From an uncultured Christensenellaceae bacterium (GTDB lineage Bacteria > Bacillota > Clostridia > Christensenellales > Pumilibacteraceae), in contig CAJULQ010000003.1 in assembly GCA_910587595.1 (NCBI GenBank), positions 1 to 64,000 of the forward strand: DNA of 64,000 nt. Direction: 5' to 3'. Positions 62,051 through 64,000 of the stretch are shown in pieces. How positions within the stretch are numbered: position 1 is the stretch's first letter; every line of letters begins with the position of its first letter. Below the pieces are notes generated by a model. It had not been told where the DNA came from and ran no database searches. It saw only the letters and a list, made by a program, of their open reading frames with translations. The position numbers and the translations under genes are program-made.

Positions 62051-63466
62051 ATGAAAAAGAAACTCGTTTGTTTTCTCACCGCGGCTTTGGCGCTTTTGAT
62101 GTCGTTTTCGATGTTTGCCGGTTGCGGCAAAAAGAAGGGCGACGCCATCAGCATATTTGTGTATGGGCAGAGCCACGAGCTGACGATATACAAAGCGCTC
62201 ATCAATAAGTTCACCGAAGAAACGGGCATAAAAGTGGAGGCCAATTTGGTGCCTAGCGATAACTATGCCGAAAAGCTTACGGCCGCTATCGGCACCAAAA
62301 ACTGCCCCGACGTGTTCTATGCCGATCCCGGCGCCATTGCGGGGTATGTGAACAACGATCTCATTTTGCCGCTCGACGAACTTCTCGAAGAGGAAAAGAA
62401 CAGCGGCGGCTTTGATTACAACGACTATATCGACGGCGTGTTGGACTACTACAAGTACGACGCCGAAACGCACACGCGCGGCGGCGACGGCAACATCTAT
62501 GCCGTGCCCAAAGACGTGAGCGCTTATCCCATGTGCTACAACCGCGTAGTGGTGCAAAAGGCCATCGATGCGGGACGTTGGCCGGCCGATTTGCCCAAGC
62601 CGTGGGAGATGGTAGACGATGAGGGCAACGCGATTGCCTACACGTGGGAGCAGTTCGAAAAGGCTTGCGCGGCATGCTATTTTACGGACGGCGGCAAAAA
62701 GTATTTCGGTACGGGTCTTATAGACACCTACGCCATGCACAGCTGGATATGGACGGCGGGCGGCGATTATCTGAGCGCCGATAAAAAGAACGTTACCGTG
62801 AACGAAACCAAGTTTATCACGGGTTTGCAACGGTTTATCGATCTGATGGACAAAAAAGGCGTTTCGCCCAATCGTTTGGAAATGAGCGACAACAGCTATT
62901 ACAACCGTTGGTTGGCGGGCGAGATCGCGTTTTTCAACTGCGGCGTGTGGGACGTGGGCGCGTTCGAGGGCGTGGCCAAAACAACGCTCGATTATTCGTT
63001 GATGCCCGCGCCGCGCAAAGATGAAAACAGCGAATGGTATAGCTATGTCGGCACGCTGGGTTACGCGGTGAGCAGCCGCAGCAAAAAGCCGGACGCCGCC
63101 TTAAAGCTTGCCATGTATATGGGGTTGAGCGACGAGTCGTATGAGAGAATGAGCAAACGGCAAGTGATCCAATTGCCCAACTCCAAAAAGAAAGTGGCGG
63201 AATTTTTGTCCGATACAACGGTGAAAGCGCCCGCCAACCGCAAACTGTTTTACGACGTGATCGAGTCGCACGGCAAAACGTATCCCACCGCGTTCACGTA
63301 CGACGCCACGTGGTACAACAAATTCATCGACGGATTGAGCGATTGCTGGAAAGCGGACGATAACTCGTCGGCCAAAAAAACGGTGAGCGACTATTGCGCG
63401 AGCATTCAGTCCGCTATGCAAGACGAGTTGAATAACGGTATCAACAACGAATTGCAAGGGTTGTAA
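62051..63466 (+). CDS. ABC sugar-transporter solute-binding lipoprotein
   Basis: This 471-residue protein has a lipobox (SMFAGCGKK, Cys about 25) followed by a family-1 extracellular solute-binding fold (NKFTEETGIKVEANLVPSDN, AAIGTKNCPDVFYADPGAIA, LAGEIAFFNCGVWDVGAFEG). It binds sugar or oligosaccharide and delivers it to the permease at 63472. AAAGGAGG precedes the ATG. Confidence 0.92.
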   Translation: MKKKLVCFLTAALALLMSFSMFAGCGKKKGDAISIFVYGQSHELTIYKALINKFTEETGIKVEANLVPSDNYAEKLTAAIGTKNCPDVFYADPGAIAGYVNNDLILPLDELLEEEKNSGGFDYNDYIDGVLDYYKYDAETHTRGGDGNIYAVPKDVSAYPMCYNRVVVQKAIDAGRWPADLPKPWEMVDDEGNAIAYTWEQFEKACAACYFTDGGKKYFGTGLIDTYAMHSWIWTAGGDYLSADKKNVTVNETKFITGLQRFIDLMDKKGVSPNRLEMSDNSYYNRWLAGEIAFFNCGVWDVGAFEGVAKTTLDYSLMPAPRKDENSEWYSYVGTLGYAVSSRSKKPDAALKLAMYMGLSDESYERMSKRQVIQLPNSKKKVAEFLSDTTVKAPANRKLFYDVIESHGKTYPTAFTYDATWYNKFIDGLSDCWKADDNSSAKKTVSDYCASIQSAMQDELNNGINNELQGL

Positions 63467-63471
63467 GAGGT

Positions 63472-64000
63472 ATGGGTAGAATTTTCAAAACCAACAAAGC
63501 CAAGGAAAATCTATACGGGTATTTGTTTATTCTGCCCGTATTCATAGGCGTTTGTTTCTTCGTGTTCTATCCGTTCGTGTATTCGTTTTTGTCCACGTTC
63601 AAAAATTGGACGGGACTCAAACCGCTCGAAGACGCGCCTTGGGTGCAGTTGGATATTTACAAAAAGGTGTTTACCGACAAGGTGTTTTGGGAGTCGTTCA
63701 CAAACACGCTCATCACCTTGATCGGTATGCCCGTGGGGCTTATCCTTTCCATGGGGTTGGCGCTCTTATTAAACCGCGGCATACGCGGCACCAATGCTTT
63801 TCGCGTGATCTTCTACATTCCCGTGGTGTGCTCGCTGGCCGCCATTGTGGTGTTGTGGCGCGAGCTTATGTCTTTGAGCGGTCCCGTGAACGACGTGTTG
63901 AGCGCGTTCGGCATAAAGCGCCTCAATTGGTTGGGCGAGCCTCGCTCCGCCATGGCGGCGCTCATCATCATGTGCGTGTGGAAAGGCTTGGGCGCCAGCA
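63472..64000 (+). CDS. ABC sugar-transporter permease, cut by the window end
   Basis: The ATG at 63472 follows the solute-binding gene stop by five bases (AGAGG site). The 176 visible codons show YGYLFILPVFIGVCFFVFYP and YSFLSTFKNW, then NTLITLIGMPVGLILSMGLA with NRGIRGTNAFR and FYIPVVCSLAAIVVLWRELM, the classic MalF-type start with three to four helices. The conserved EAA loop would lie beyond the window. Confidence 0.88.
   Translation, partial: MGRIFKTNKAKENLYGYLFILPVFIGVCFFVFYPFVYSFLSTFKNWTGLKPLEDAPWVQLDIYKKVFTDKVFWESFTNTLITLIGMPVGLILSMGLALLLNRGIRGTNAFRVIFYIPVVCSLAAIVVLWRELMSLSGPVNDVLSAFGIKRLNWLGEPRSAMAALIIMCVWKGLGAS

Noticed and set aside
1..64000. tRNA or rRNA genes, including a tRNA as ICE attachment site
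   Set aside because: No cloverleaf or rRNA-like stretch was recognised; the serine recombinases need only a short core site, which cannot be seen by eye.

Overview
The window joins two kinds of DNA. Positions 1 to about 33,300 are most of an integrative and conjugative element (ICE) of the Firmicutes type. From about 37,090 to the end is ordinary chromosome, visibly richer in G+C. Between them (33,300-37,090) lies a strongly AT-rich accessory strip. The gene families (DegV, DUF5685, TrpS, TsaD, MnmA, Gram-positive lipoproteins, serine-recombinase ICE, TnpV-like protein) point to a Clostridia-like member of the Bacillota, probably from the gut. The species cannot be named from the sequence.

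ICE (1-33,300, nearly all on + strand). It opens with tandem terminator-like hairpins and regulatory genes: a sigma-70 region 4-like protein and a small DNA-binding protein. Next comes a giant polyvalent protein carrying a MutS-I-like domain, an adenine methylase, an SNF2-type helicase, a primase-polymerase and other domains. It is cut by one in-frame TAG at 4675-4677. It is followed by a 46-residue acidic protein, an ArdC-type antirestriction protein, a DUF6291-like protein and a DNA methyltransferase. The transfer block has a probable oriT, a relaxosome protein, a relaxase with an apparent ATA start, a VirD4 coupling ATPase, a Cys/His-repeat surface protein, a VirB2-like pilin, a VirB6-like channel protein, a VirB4 ATPase, and a second Cys/His-repeat surface protein whose C-terminus is itself a VirB2-like pilin module. 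The right end carries a TnpV-like protein, two small proteins that share a tail, a SHOCT-like protein and three serine recombinase-family genes, the middle one lacking the catalytic domain.

Accessory strip (33,300-37,090). It holds a possible small RNA, a toxin/immunity-like remnant with a gene broken by a perfect 19-bp tandem duplication, and a 2.1-kb cassette flanked by two identical 40-bp terminator repeats. The cassette encodes a SLOG (DUF1273-like) protein plus an unknown 280-residue protein as a two-gene operon, divergent from two tandem XRE-type regulators that share an operator. This cassette is the best candidate in the window for an undescribed, possibly defensive, system.

Chromosome (37,090-64,000). 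DegV, NfeD and flotillin, and a GH78-like glycosidase come first. An amino-acid and translation block follows: zinc-ribbon protein, aspartate aminotransferase, isopropylmalate/citrate-synthase-like enzyme, P-loop protein, threonine synthase, TrpS, DUF5685, J-like protein, membrane protein, isomerase remnant, RF2, TsaD and MnmA. A glycan-use locus ends the window: AraC-type regulator, ArsR-like regulator, GH43 lipoprotein, two carbohydrate-related lipoproteins, an ABC solute-binding protein and a permease cut by the window end. Matching palindromes (TTTAAC-N6-GTTAAA) at the ArsR-like gene's own promoter and at the transporter operon suggest one regulon.
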